Assembly (NCBI GenBank): GCA_964035575.1
Contig: OZ037914.1
Coordinates: forward strand, 754,176 to 818,175
Length of the DNA stretch: 64,000 nucleotides
Direction: 5' to 3'
From: Rhynchopus sp. YZ270_cl-10
Lineage: Eukaryota; Euglenozoa; Diplonemea; Diplonemida; Diplonemidae
Each line of letters starts with the position of its first letter. Within the stretch, counting starts at the first letter, position 1. This document shows positions 19,736 through 30,889 of this stretch, piece after piece. The notes below the pieces were generated by a model that was not told the origin of the DNA, ran no database searches, and was given only the letters and a program-made list of their open reading frames with translations. The translations under genes were made by a program, and so were the position numbers.

Positions 19736-21311
19736 ATGGTGGACGCATTTCAGACGAGCCGGCACAACGTGCTGTCAATCATGGATATGGACGACAGCGA
19801 TAAAGCGTATCCGATCATAGCCTTCGCTGCCCTCCTCTCTGCTCTCGCGTACTACACCTGTGTGCAGGCAATCCCAGGCACGAAGAACGTGCTCCGTGAC
19901 AGAGGCATCTACGGGATTGACATCAACAAAATTACTGCAAAAGGGATGGACCGCTTCAGAGAAGAGAGGAAGACCCGTGTGATGTCAAAGTTCTCGGATG
20001 ATCTTAAGAAGCTCCTCATGTATGAGATTTTTTTTTTGTCAATTTTTTTACACAGAAAGAGAAAATTAGGTCTTTTTGAGGGGTTTTTGAGGGTTGTGTT
20101 ACTGCTGGAATCTTCTCGATTCCCCTCTGGCCTCCCACTCTGCTGTTGTTAGTGTGTTATATGGCAGTCGTGGCAGAAACAACAATTATATTTCTCACTA
20201 CACAGCCCGGAGTCGCTCGGAATCGTGGTTGGAGGTATCTACCTTGCGTGCGTCATTTCGCTTATGGTGATCTGCAGGGTTCCGGTATGTTGGTTTGGCG
20301 TTTCTTGCTCTCTTTTTCTATTATTTTTACAACAAAAAAATGTACTCAAAAAACAGCTTGCACGGTACAACGCAGCAGTGTGCAGCATTGCGCTGATGCT
20401 TTTGCTTGGATTCGTGGACGACGTGCTCGACGTAAGATGGCGCCACAAGATTGTGTTGTCAATCATCTCCACAACACCGATCATGCTTGCGTACGACGGT
20501 GCCACCTCTGTTCGCCTCCCGCTCTTCCTGCAGGACAGTGGTTACTTCGACGGGTCTCTGGACATCGGGATTTTCTACGTCATTTCGATGTCTTTAATCT
20601 GTGTGTTCTGCACCAACAGTATCAACATCTTGGCTGGTGTTAATGGTATAATTTCCCCCCCTCCCTTTAACAGCTTTTTCCCCCGCCATTTTAATGGTCA
20701 TTTCATGAAATTTGATTTTTTTTTTTTTTTTTTTTTCATAATTCTCATTTTTTGCAGGTCTCGAAGTGGGACAAAGCATTGTCATTGGAGTATCCGTTTT
20801 GATCCACAACGCACTGCAGCTGAACGGAGGAAACTGGCGGCCAAACCTCATTTCTTTGGTTCTTTGTTTGCCCTTTATTTCGTGCAGTCTCGCGCTGTAC
20901 AAATTCAATAGGTATCCAAGCCAGGTCTTTGTTGGGGACAGTTATACGTACTTCTCTGGGATCACGCTTGCGGTGATGGCGATTACGGGGCACTTTACGA
21001 AGACGTTGATGCTGTTCTTTATCCCGCAGTTGATTAACTTTGCGATTTCGTTGCCGCAGCTGTTTGGGGTGATTCCGTGCCCGAGGCATCGCATCCCTAA
21101 GTGGAACAGCGAGACCGACACACTCTCACCATCCTACGCTAACGAGCGTTGTATCAACCTCACGCTCCTCAACGTCATGCTCGTCATCTTCGGCCCCATG
21201 AAGGAGGGCACCCTCACCCTCGTCCTCCTCGCCTTCCAAGCCCTCTGCAGTGCAGTCGGCTTCCTCATCCGCTACAAGCTTGCCGGATATTTTTACCACA
21301 TTGTCGAATAA
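19736..21311 (+). CDS. ALG7: UDP-GlcNAc:dolichyl-phosphate GlcNAc-1-phosphotransferase, four exons
   Basis: Catalyses the first step of dolichol-linked oligosaccharide synthesis for N-glycosylation, in the ER membrane, using UDP-GlcNAc and dolichyl phosphate; it is the target of tunicamycin in known orthologues. Exons 19736-20019, 20206-20284, 20357-20645 and 20758-21311 join in frame to 401 residues, the usual family length. Introns begin GTATGA, GTATGT and GTATAA. Family marks: IPESLGIVVG (~95), the catalytic GFVDDVLDVRWRHK (Asp pair ~142-143), FCTNSINILAGVNGLEVGQS (~200-223), FVGDS (~274), and PCPRHRIPKW (~323), the HRxP loop. About ten hydrophobic segments. Start ATG 19736 follows a pyrimidine tract; the frame extends a few codons upstream without another ATG. 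Intron 2 (72 nt) has no in-frame stop and might sometimes be retained. Confidence 0.95.
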
Positions 21312-21550
21312 ATAAACGCGATTTTTTGAAAAAAACAGTTTTTTTTTTTTTTTGGGGGAGGGAAACACAAAAAGGGGAATGTGAGATGCGGAAATTGTTC
21401 TTAAAATCCCGTGTGAATTTTTTAAAACGGAAGGGAAGATCTTTTTATGAGGTACAGATCTTGTTTTTTTCTAAAAATATCTTTTTTAGGTGGGCTAAGT
21501 ACAGTGCAGGGAGGGGGGAGCTTGGGTTCACTACAAAGAAACCTTTCTTC

Positions 21551-21622
21551 ATTGTGCTTTCATCCGGATGGCTGGCATTGTACAGTGGGTCAGTCGGGGG
21601 TGTTTGTATCACCTACCATTTT
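21551..21622 (+). repeat. hp-F copy
   Basis: ATTGTGCTTTCATCCGGATG, GCTGGCATTGTACA, GTGGGTCAGTCGGGGGTG. Left CGCAGGGTA part absent. Confidence 0.65.
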
Positions 21623-21830
21623 CTTCGTCTTTTTAAGAAAGTGTCGCACAGTGTTGCAAAAGAACGCAAAAGGGGGGGCGATGGCGTATGGACTCTGACC
21701 ACCTTCCACCCCACATCCCCCCCTATCCCCTTGAAGGGAACTTTTATATCTTTTTTTCCTGAACCTCACTTTTCTGTTCTTCTGCCCTTGGGAAAGACAG
21801 AAAAGAATGTGGACTCCTTTTTTTTATTTT

Positions 21831-21868
21831 ATAAGGTTCCTAAGCAGAGGCTCCGGTTCATCTTATAA
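21831..21868 (+). repeat. hp-C copy
   Basis: Outer arms ATAAG (21831-21835)/CTTAT (21862-21866), CCTAAGCAGAGGCTCCGG inside, then TTCATCTTATAAAA. Confidence 0.65.
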
Positions 21869-22214
21869 AACTTTTCTCTCTTTTTGTTCGAGAACGAAGG
21901 GATTTGAACAAACCCAAAAAAAAAAAGGCAGTTTTATTATGTCACCTCATGAAATGAAGGAGGAAATAGAAACAACGCACTTTGAACACACCTTTGCGGT
22001 TCTAGGGACGAACCGCGCTGCAGAAGCCACTCCTCACCCAAAAGGTCGAGGTGTGTGCGTTTCACCACAACCTCTCCCATGGGTTTTATCGTGTGATGAG
22101 TGTTTAAGTTTCTATTACCTCCAAATCAACAAAAATGGTACCTTAACTCGTGCTCCGGGAGGGGCCGATATTGACGTCTCGCTGACACAGGGACTCTACA
22201 CACCCCCTGATATT

Positions 22215-22423
22215 GACAGGTCGCCGACAGGTCACCGACAGGTCACCGACAGGTCACCGACAGGTCACCGACAGGTCACCGACAGGTCACCGACAGGTCA
22301 CCGACAGGTCACCGACAGGTCACCGACAGGTCACCGACAGGTCACCGACAGGTCACCGACAGGTCACCGACAGGTCACCGACAGGTCACCGACAGGTCAC
22401 CGACAGGTCACCGACAGGTCGTG
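22215..22423 (+). repeat. Minisatellite, 19 copies of an 11-bp unit
   Basis: Unit GACAGGTCACC. The first copy ends GCC and the last GTG; those between read as identical. A degenerate copy follows to ~22446. It lies inside a dispersed repeat (TGCTCCGGGAGGGG, GATATTGAC) whose reverse-strand relative near 48510-48560 holds a single ACAGGTCG unit, so expansion from one unit is likely. Confidence 0.95.
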
Positions 22424-22553
22424 ACACGTCGCTGACAGGTCGTTGACCGACTTCCGAAAGCACCATTAACTACGCTTTTTTTAACTCCACTTTCCCCTCT
22501 TCCAGCACACCCCATATTCCCCACCCCCTCTCTCTCTCTCTCTCTTTCTCACG

Positions 22554-23699
22554 ATGACGCTTCGAATGGTTGTCGTGTTGCTATGTAGCGGTTTGTGTTG
22601 TGCTCAGGTGACGCTGTCACCTCCGGCATATGACAGTTCACCTTGCTCTGGGGGGAACGATGCGAGGACGCAGTCGTTCCGTTTAAGCCGCATGCTCGCC
22701 CCCCCTACTGACTATGTGTTGATCTCAGAGTTGGGGATTGAACCGACGATTCGGATTTTTTGCATTCGTTTGATAGAGTCGCCTGATACCGGGTCATGCG
22801 CAACGAGGTCGCTACCACGGCTGTGTAAAGATTTCATTAATGTTGAAGGAAAATGCGAATCTCTTGCTGAATACCGCTACACCCCAAACCGAGAAATCGT
22901 CCGCGGCGAAGCGAACGGTCCAGACGTCAAATGGATTCTCCTCTGGGACCCTATGAACAAACCTGCCAACTGCTATCCGCGTGATGTCACCATTGAAGTG
23001 GAGTATATCCTTGAAAAACCGCAGGGGCGTTCCGCAGTTTTGGCTGTCATTGCTATTGTTGGAGTCAGTGTGTTGGTCATTGCGATTGGTGCCTTTGGGT
23101 TGTCCCGTTTGCTGAGCAAAACGAAACGCCAGCGTGAAGCGAAAAAGGCTGCAGAGCAGGGCACCAAAGAGGAACGCCAATCACACTACAATGAAGCGTA
23201 CGACACTGCGATTTGCCCCAAATGTGGGCACGGCCAGGCAAAGCATTGGGCTGGCGAGGATCCTTTGATAGAAATGCGGTGTCGTGAATGTGGGCGCACC
23301 TTAGCAGGGTGGATGACTGCCGACACACTGCTGCGGCAGCAGCAAAGCGCAGCCTACTCCGCCACCCCCATGCCCGAAGGGTACAGCAGCATGGAGATCG
23401 GTGCCCGCCACGACACAGCCAAGCGTGACGCCGTTATTGTCTCAAAATACGCGCCTAACCCCCTCGTCGACACCTTCCCCCCTGCCACAGGGAGCAACGG
23501 AAGCAGGGATCAAAAATACCAAGACCCCATTGTAGTAGGGCAAGTGGTGCAGCGCCGAGGAGGGGCAGGGGGTGGCATGACTAGTCCCGAGCTAGGGGGG
23601 TCGGCATACAGGTCACCGTCGAAGTTCGCGAGTCCAGTCCCCTTCCACAACGAAGAGGAGCCAGTGTTTGAGCAACGGGAGAGGGACTTTGAGCAGTAG
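22554..23699 (+). CDS. Type I membrane protein with cytosolic zinc ribbon, 381 aa
   Basis: Family not recognised. Residues 1-17 form a signal peptide (MVVVLLCSGLCCAQ core). The outer or lumenal part (18-158) has about nine cysteines, suiting disulfides. A membrane span lies at ~159-184 (SAVLAVIAIVGVSVLVIAIG), followed by a basic stop-transfer stretch (SKTKRQREAKK). The tail holds a four-Cys ribbon: CPKC (~221-224) and CREC (~243-246), about 18 residues apart. The rest of the tail is low-complexity with Pro, Ser and Gln runs and an acidic end. The arrangement fits a surface or secretory-pathway protein with a regulatory tail; role unknown. Single exon. ATG 22554 comes right after a CT-repeat tract; a second in-frame ATG five codons on would also keep the signal peptide. 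Confidence 0.85.
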   Translation: MTLRMVVVLLCSGLCCAQVTLSPPAYDSSPCSGGNDARTQSFRLSRMLAPPTDYVLISELGIEPTIRIFCIRLIESPDTGSCATRSLPRLCKDFINVEGKCESLAEYRYTPNREIVRGEANGPDVKWILLWDPMNKPANCYPRDVTIEVEYILEKPQGRSAVLAVIAIVGVSVLVIAIGAFGLSRLLSKTKRQREAKKAAEQGTKEERQSHYNEAYDTAICPKCGHGQAKHWAGEDPLIEMRCRECGRTLAGWMTADTLLRQQQSAAYSATPMPEGYSSMEIGARHDTAKRDAVIVSKYAPNPLVDTFPPATGSNGSRDQKYQDPIVVGQVVQRRGGAGGGMTSPELGGSAYRSPSKFASPVPFHNEEEPVFEQRERDFEQ

Positions 23700-24398
23700 A
23701 GTTGAAGGTGGTGGTGGTGGATTTTGTTTTTTTTGCGTTCTGTAGGGGTATTTCTACCTTAGAGGAATTCGAAAAAAGGGGGGAAAAATAGATTCTGGCT
23801 TGCCTTAGAAAATTTAAAAAATAACGGGTGGGAGAGAAGGAGGAACAAAATAATTGTGTTGCGTGTCATGAGAGTGCTTTGTATTTGAAGTATTTTGGCT
23901 GTAACGAAAAAAAAAAAAGAAAAGACACAGTGGTAGATTAGGGGGAACAAATAAGTGGCAAACTGTTTGTTCATTTTTTGTTGGGAGATTGAAATAGCCA
24001 AAAAAGAAATTGAGATTTAAACCACGAAAAAATGGATGTAGGACTGGCATGGTACACCAATCATGACCATACACTGTATACACTGTTCACGAGAGGGCTT
24101 TTTGTAGTTCAAGTCAAATTTATTCTCACACTATTTTTTAAGCATATTCCCCTCTCCGAGAAGCAGGCACGTATGGTGGATCAACCTCACATCATCACAC
24201 ACACCCCATTTTTATCTCTCCAAAAAATAATCAAAAATAGATGTAATAGAACAACGAAACCTCCCCCTCTCCCCCTCCTCTCCTTCAGTTTTCACCTTAC
24301 ACATTTTTGTCGACTACTCACCCCCTCCATCTCCACCCCATCCTTCTCAGGTGACACACTTTACACTACATTTACTAAACATACCCCGAACCGAAAAA
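23700..24398. other. Intergenic, 700 bp
   Basis: Contains hp-E copy 4 and pyrimidine-rich DNA. A strong tract ending CCTTCTCAG lies about 50 bp before the next ATG. Confidence 0.6.
24013..24118 (+). repeat. hp-E copy 4
   Basis: GAGATTTAAACCACGAAAAA, GTAGGACTGGCATGGTACAC, TATACACTGTTCACGAGAGG, GCTTTTTGTAGTTCAAGTCA. Confidence 0.7.
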
Positions 24399-25172
24399 AT
24401 GCAGAACACCATGATTAACGAGACAGAGACCGTCGCCGTCGCCGTCACCGTCACCACCCCGACAACAAGGAACCCGAAGTCCGCACGCGCTGCGAAGAAG
24501 GCTGCGAAGAAGAGGCAGCAGGCAGCCCTGCGGAAGGAGGCAGCCTCCAACGACGACTGCGTCTCGCAGGACGGCGAGAGCTGCTGTGCGAAGGGCATGC
24601 CTACGATGGCACCACCTTGCGACCACAACTCGTGGACCCGCTCCCGCAGACGCCGTGTTCTCCCCGGAGCACGCCTGCGCTGCCTTGTCTGCCGTGCCCT
24701 CTGGGTCACCGAGCTTGAGCAACACGAGAAGTGCTCCGGCTTCTACTCCGGACTCTGCAACGGATCCTGCGGCAAGCCCCACATCTACGCCCGCGGAACC
24801 GTCCCAAAGAGCGTCGTGCCCCTTGACGGTGCACTCCCTGACGTCCAGGGACGTTCCCTCCGTCAGGTCCTCGACGAAAAGCCGCCGAAGTCGAAGTCCA
24901 CCTCGGAAGACGACGAAGACCGTGACGACTTCTCGACAGACGAAGGCACCGGAAGCCTCCTCTGTGCGTCCTCTGAGCTTGAGTCCTCACTCATGGAGGA
25001 GGAGGATGAGGAGGTCGAGGTGGACCAAGACTCCTCCTGCTGCATCAGCGTGAACGAAGACTCTCTCGGACACAGCACACCGCCAACTACACCGACTTCA
25101 AGCCCAACCCCGGTGAACTGGTACCGTCATGACCCTTACGGTCAGACCGACGCTGGTCTGTTTGTGTACTGA
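24399..25172 (+). CDS. Cys/His zinc-binding protein with acidic C-terminus, 257 aa
   Basis: Starts at ATG 24399; the frame is open further upstream but without ATG. Residues ~10-45 are Thr/Val- then Ala/Lys-rich. Residues ~73-130 form the core: CDHNSW, RCLVC, then a CCCH-like finger KCSGFYSGLCNGSCGKPHIY with spacing C-x7-C-x3-C-x3-H. CCCH fingers usually bind RNA. Residues ~160-230 are Ser/Glu/Asp-rich and probably disordered; the end is Pro/Thr-rich. No membrane segment. I have a loose memory of similar HNSW-plus-CCCH cores in kinetoplastid proteins, which I cannot verify here. RNA binding is inferred, function unknown. Codon use is strongly GC-rich compared with the flanks. Confidence 0.82.
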   Translation: MQNTMINETETVAVAVTVTTPTTRNPKSARAAKKAAKKRQQAALRKEAASNDDCVSQDGESCCAKGMPTMAPPCDHNSWTRSRRRRVLPGARLRCLVCRALWVTELEQHEKCSGFYSGLCNGSCGKPHIYARGTVPKSVVPLDGALPDVQGRSLRQVLDEKPPKSKSTSEDDEDRDDFSTDEGTGSLLCASSELESSLMEEEDEEVEVDQDSSCCISVNEDSLGHSTPPTTPTSSPTPVNWYRHDPYGQTDAGLFVY

Positions 25173-28100
25173 ACAGAAGAAGAAGAAGAAAATAATGTTG
25201 ATTCATTACAGCTTGCTTGTTATTATTGCGCGTTCTTGCTTTTTTTTAATCTTTGAAAAAAAAAAAAAATGGTTCATTTGTAGACAAAATATAGAAAAAA
25301 AAATTAATGTTACCAGTAGTGTAGTGTACTGTGTGTTGCTAGGCTGGTGTGTTTTTTTTTTACTAAAAAAAAGAAACGATTTTTGTTTGTTGACAGATTG
25401 AAACAACCAAAAAAAAAACCAAAAAAAAAAACCAAAAAAAATTCTAAACAAAAAATACAACGACTATTCCCCTTCTATCACATGCCCCTCCCCCTTCCCC
25501 TTGAGATCGCATTTTTAGCACAAACACAGCGTAAAATACCAAAAAAATGGTAAAAGTGTATTCCCATATTATGTCAAAAACAATTAAAATACAACCAGAT
25601 TACATTTTGATTTGCCTTTATTTATTTTTGGTTCTCATAAAAAAAATACTGTCAAAAAGGCGGTTTATCCCTTCCCCCTCTCCACCCTCAGCACATCCCT
25701 CCCAAAAAAAAAACCCCCCCGTTACATCATCCATTTGCTTCCATCAAGTTCTAGTCTATTTTGTCCTAGAATTTTTCTTCCCTCCCTGTATCCCCTTATC
25801 CCTCCCCCTGAAAAAAAAATGTATTCATTCATTGCTTTTTTCCTGCCCCCTTTTCAAAACTCTTTTCTTCCCTTTTTTCGCTTCTCTTTTTCTATTGCTC
25901 CGTTATTAGTCGTTCTGTAGGGTTTCATTGTTAATGTGTTTACATGCCTTTTTATTCTTCTCCTTGCAAAAATCAATGTAACCATTTGTTTCTCTTTTTG
26001 CCAGCATTCGGGTTTTATTTTGCGATTTTTTTTGTGTCGTTTTTTTTTTTTCCCAGTTTTGTTCACCTGGAGAGAGTTACGTAATGTTAGATTTACTTGC
26101 TCTCATGGTTTATCAGATCAGAAAGGGGTACGCTCGGTGAACGCAAAAAAGAGGAAAAAATTCATTTTTTTCTCTTTTTTGTTAGTAAATGAGATGGATA
26201 TCCCGTAGATTTGAGACAAAAAAATACTGGTGTGGCACAAAAAGAAGAGACACAAAATAGACCTACAAAAAAAAAAAAATGCTTGACGAATAGAGAAAAC
26301 GTTGAGAAAAGGAAATCTTTTAATAAGGGTAAAGAGGACCCCAAAATCATGTACACAAAATTTTTCACATTTTTTTTCCCCCCTCCCGCAGTGGAACCTT
26401 GCAGTGCGATGAAGGGGTGATGAAGAAGGGAGTATTAGGGTTAGGAGAGAGAGGGGGTATTGGGGATAGCTGATGAAAGGATATTATTTTTTTTTTGAAA
26501 ATAAAAAAAAAACAACAAAAAAATGTATCATCGATCTTTCTCAATAAAATTAATTCGTTTTTATGCGGATTCAATTTGATATTTTTTATTTTTTGTTTTC
26601 AAAGTCCCTGTATCCCAACAAGATGTCGTCGTGCTTGCATGAACAACACACCTGGGTGGCCAAGCAGCTTTAAATAGAAGAAGGATGGGAAGAAACTGGA
26701 AGTGACACAACAATATGAAATAAAAAAAAGAAAAACTTTATTTTAAAAAACTATCAACAAAAGAGATCTCCCTGAAAGCTTTTCTCAAGCGTGCCAAAAG
26801 CTCGGTTATTCTTTCGTGGAAGCCTTATTGTCTGACCCTTCTCGTAATCTTTGACGTATTTTTTTTCAATGGAATAAAGCAAAAAACAATCTGCTATTTC
26901 AGCGACAAAATAACTGAAAAAATTATCGCAGGAGGTGAACGATGAGAAGAAACGATTATACAACCGTGGGCAAATTTTTTAACCCCCCCTTTATACCCCC
27001 CCAACACAACCAAAAAAAAAAAGCCTAATTCCCGGTCTCAACAATTTTATTTTAAAAATAACACAATTACCCAGGGATAGCAAGACTACCACGTGGTTTT
27101 GCATCCTCAGGATTTTTGTGGTATTTTTGTTTCGTTTTTATTTTTCTTGTTCTTTTTTTGAACCAATAAATAAGGTATAAAATATGTAACAATGACATAA
27201 TTGATACACGCAAGCCATATAGTTTTAAGGGGAAACCTTTTTTTCTCAAACCCCCTTTTTTTTTTACAGTTTTATTTTTTGTCATGCATTTTTTGTTTTT
27301 GTTTTTTTTATTCCTGTGTCTGACATCCCCTTAGATGTTTGCGCAACGTTAACTGTCCACCTTTAAGTCATTTGTCTCTCCACTCCTCTTTCATAAGAGG
27401 GGTGGAGACTTTTGCTCGTCTGAGTTTTAATTATTTCAGTATCAAAACACAATATGTTTGACACTGTCAAAAGCTCTGCCCCTTTTAGGGGTTTCCCCCT
27501 ACTTATGCAATGCCATTTATCATTATCAGTTTTTTTTTTTGTTTTTTTTGTTTTTTTTTTGTTTTTTTATACAGTGTTTGTGCAGCTTTTTTTAACCCCC
27601 TCCCCTCCTCCCCCCCTCACACCCTTATTATCCGTGCGAAACGTGTGTTTTTCACTGATGATGATTTTTTTCTTTTTTTCGTTTATGTTCCGTATATTTC
27701 TGTTTTTCCACTGATATCACCTGATACCCGTTAGGACTGTGCTTGTTGAAACATGCTTGCACTCAAAACCGTGGTACTGAAAGGTAACGCATTGAAGATA
27801 CATTCAATAGACGTTCCGTAACTGCCGACGGGGGGGATAACGAGGATTGTAGTTTCTTTTTAAATAAATCATTGTTTTTTGCGTATTTTTTTCTACACTC
27901 TCTTCGTTTTGTTTTGAACAAAAAAATCTTTCTCGAAAAATAAAACCATAAATTCCCCCAAAGAAAAAAGGAGGAAGCAGAAGAAATAAATGATACCTTT
28001 TAGTTGCAGACTGCACAACGTGTCAGCTACACTAACCCTAAAGTATCCAACAAAAAAGGAAAACAAAAAAAGAGAAAAAAAAACCCCTTTGGGAGTGTGC

Positions 28101-30889
28101 CTTTTGCGAGATGAAGGTGAGAGTTATTTCACGTCATCTTCTCATACCACCCCATATATTTTAAGTCAACGACCCTTCTTTTCTTTTCTTTTCTTTTATA
28201 TTCTTCTCGCCCTCCTGCTGAATTCTTTTATTTTCTCGCTCTCTTTTCCCCCTTGTCATTATAATTTTCAAACGGAAATTTTTAGGAACAATACATTTTT
28301 CTTTTTTTATTTGCAATAACTTTGCATTGACCAACGGAAGTCCACAAGACTTAGGTCACATTCCCTTTCCCTTCTCCCAAACACTCCCACCCCCCATATC
28401 CCTGCAAAACCATGCAAGCAAGCGTGGTAAAAGGGCATTTTTTGGAAATTAAAAATACTCTACGCCAGCAAATCATTTTCCCTTTTCAAATCTTTTTTTT
28501 TTCCAACACGTAATAGCGAGTGTTTTTTATTTTTATTTTTCCATTTTTCAAACAATATTTTTTCACCGTTTTTCTTCTTCTCTCTTTTATACATTTTTTT
28601 TAACTCTGATACCCTTTCTTTGCTGGTTACCTGCTCCTGGGGGGGACAGGGAAGGTCTGCTATCTTTTAGGATAGGTGACGTTGATCAAGGCTTGGGCAG
28701 GCAAAGACACCACGTTTCTGCGCACGTACAAGAGTTTGGTGTTCCCTTCAAGAGAGCCCAAGGGTGGATTTTGCATTCAAAAAAAAAAATCCGTTTTCTG
28801 TCCTTTTCTTTTTGACAGCCCTTAGGACTCCACTTGGGAGGAGAAGAGGGGGGTTTTTTTTTGGTTGATTTTTTGTTTCAATTATGAGACAGAGATCACC
28901 CTTACCCCCCTCAACTCACCACCATAACCCTTTCTGATGCGCGGCTCCGACCGCTTTACCACCAAGACCCCAAAACCTCATTTTTTTCCATCTGCACACC
29001 CAACCCCCTCCCACGAGCACCCACCTATTATTGTGCGAAGAACGAAAAAAAAAAAATAGTCTTTTTTTTTTCCTCTTTACTCTTCCATTTTTTCCCCCTT
29101 TCCCCTTTCCCCTCTCCCCAAGATTCTTTCAAAAAAAAAAATCCCTTCCCCTTCTCTTTTCCCCCTTTTTTTCACCCTGTGTGCTTTTTTTTATTATGTT
29201 TTTTCCCCCCCTCCCGAAGTCTGTTGTGGCTTCGTGTTTTTTTTTTCCCCCTTTTTTTCTTCTTTTCCCCCCATTTTTTTTTTCCAAGGAATTCCACCCC
29301 CCTTTTTTGCCTTTTCCCCCCTTTTTTTTCAGGTGTCTGTTGTGACATCTTTTTCATTTTTTTTTTTTTTTTTTTTTTGTTTCAATTTTTCCCCCTTTGT
29401 TTTGCTTTCTTTTTATTTTATTTTTCTTTGCGCAAATGTTTTACGGGGAAACCCCCCCAAAAAAAAGATAAGGTATTGTAGCCACCCAAAGAAATGGTTT
29501 GTAAGGTGGGAAAATTATTAAAAAAAAATGAAAAAAAAAAAAAAACTTAGGATACAATTGTGCCAAAAGCTTTGAAAAACCACTACCGTGCACACCCTAT
29601 TTGTAATAAGAAAAAGGAGAAGGGACCAAAGAAGAAGTTCATATCTAAATCCAAAATCCTTTCTCAATGTAAATGTCATTTTGTCTTTTATTTTTTAAAA
29701 AAACGGGATTTTTCTGGGGATTTTTTTTTTTTACAGCATGGTTTTCTATTTGTCTGATTTTCCAAACAATATTCACACCACATAAATTTTCCTTCTCTCC
29801 TTTCCAGAGAAGGATCATAATGTAGACGACAGAATACTGGATAAATCTTTCAAAATTATTATTTTTTTGGTCTGAAAATATGCTGTCATCGTTGATGGGG
29901 TTGCTATTACGGGTGTTATTCAATTTGTTGTAACGAAATCCAGGGAAAGGATGGTTATTCTTTGGAGGGGTAAAAAGAAATGAAAAAGAATGTTACACAG
30001 ATTTCTGTCTGTTTCAGGATGTACAGCCTGGCGGTCAGCAAAAAAGAAGAAGAAGAAAAAAAATAACACCTCAACTCAATTCCTTCACGATGTATCTCTG
30101 TATTCGTTTCGTTCTGTCTTTTGTAGTTAATTTGTAGGGACGCTTGCACTTTACGACATTGATAGCACCACGAAAACAGAATAGGTCATTTTTTCTCTCA
30201 TCTCTTTTTTTTGTCTTGATTTATAAAAATCATCCCTCAACCTATTTTTTCCTTTTTTTCTGGAAAAAATAAACGTAGAATTGACAGCATTTTTTTGTCT
30301 CTCTTTTCTAGGATGAGGGGTGTCTTTTTTATTTCAAAGGCATTTTTTTTTTAGACATTTCCTTGAGATTGGTTTTTCTGTTAGGTAGAGAAATAAGGGG
30401 AGAGCAGAAGGAATGTACATCTTTCTGTCTCTTCTCAACAAAAAAAAAACTGATACCCTTTTCTTGAATTTTCTCAATACGAAAGGTTCAGTGGTTTTAT
30501 TTGCTTTGTATCCGATTTTTTTATTTTTTTATTTTTTTATTGAAATTTTTCAACCATACAACTCTTCTAAGGTTTTTACATTCCCTTTCCCTTTTCAATC
30601 ACCCCGTAAAACCCTTTTTTTTTTTCAACCCCAACCCCGCCCCCTGGTAAAAAAAAAAAGAAATCCCTCTATAGCTTCCACGTAGTTAGGGGGTTTTTAT
30701 CAAGAAAAAAAGACAAAAAAAAAGGCTGCCCTTTTTTTATTATTCCACCCCACCCCACCCCTTTTTGCATAAGCACGACCGAGCTGCGTTTTTAGCACAT
30801 TTCAAACCACTCTTTTATTTCCTTTAATTGGTCCTCCCTCCCCTCCCCTCCGTTTCACCCCAATTCAGAAACAAACAAGCGATCCTACA
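25173..30889. other. Gene-free 5.7 kb, very A/T- and pyrimidine-rich
   Basis: No gene supported. Dominated by T- and C-runs (worst at 29040-29460). Few hairpin repeats occur here, in contrast to other intergenic regions; one hp-B copy at 28001. A moderately complex patch at 28620-28760 (GGCTTGGGCAGGC) is unexplained. The final 60 bp before the next gene are C/T-rich ending CAATTCAG. Confidence 0.55.
28001..28056 (+). repeat. hp-B copy
   Basis: TTGCAGA, stem CTG-c-ACA/TGTCAG with loop ACG and one bulge, then CTACACTAACCCTAAAG. Confidence 0.6.

Larger units (their letters stand above)
21312..22553. other. Intergenic with hp-F, hp-C and an 11-bp minisatellite
   Basis: No gene supported. Open frames through 22213-22446 are only the translated minisatellite. 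The last 110 bp before the next ATG are a C/T-rich tract with CCAG at about 22500. Confidence 0.65.

Noticed and set aside
22213-22446. Long open frames with RSPTGHRQVTD repeats
   Set aside because: They are only the translated 11-bp minisatellite.
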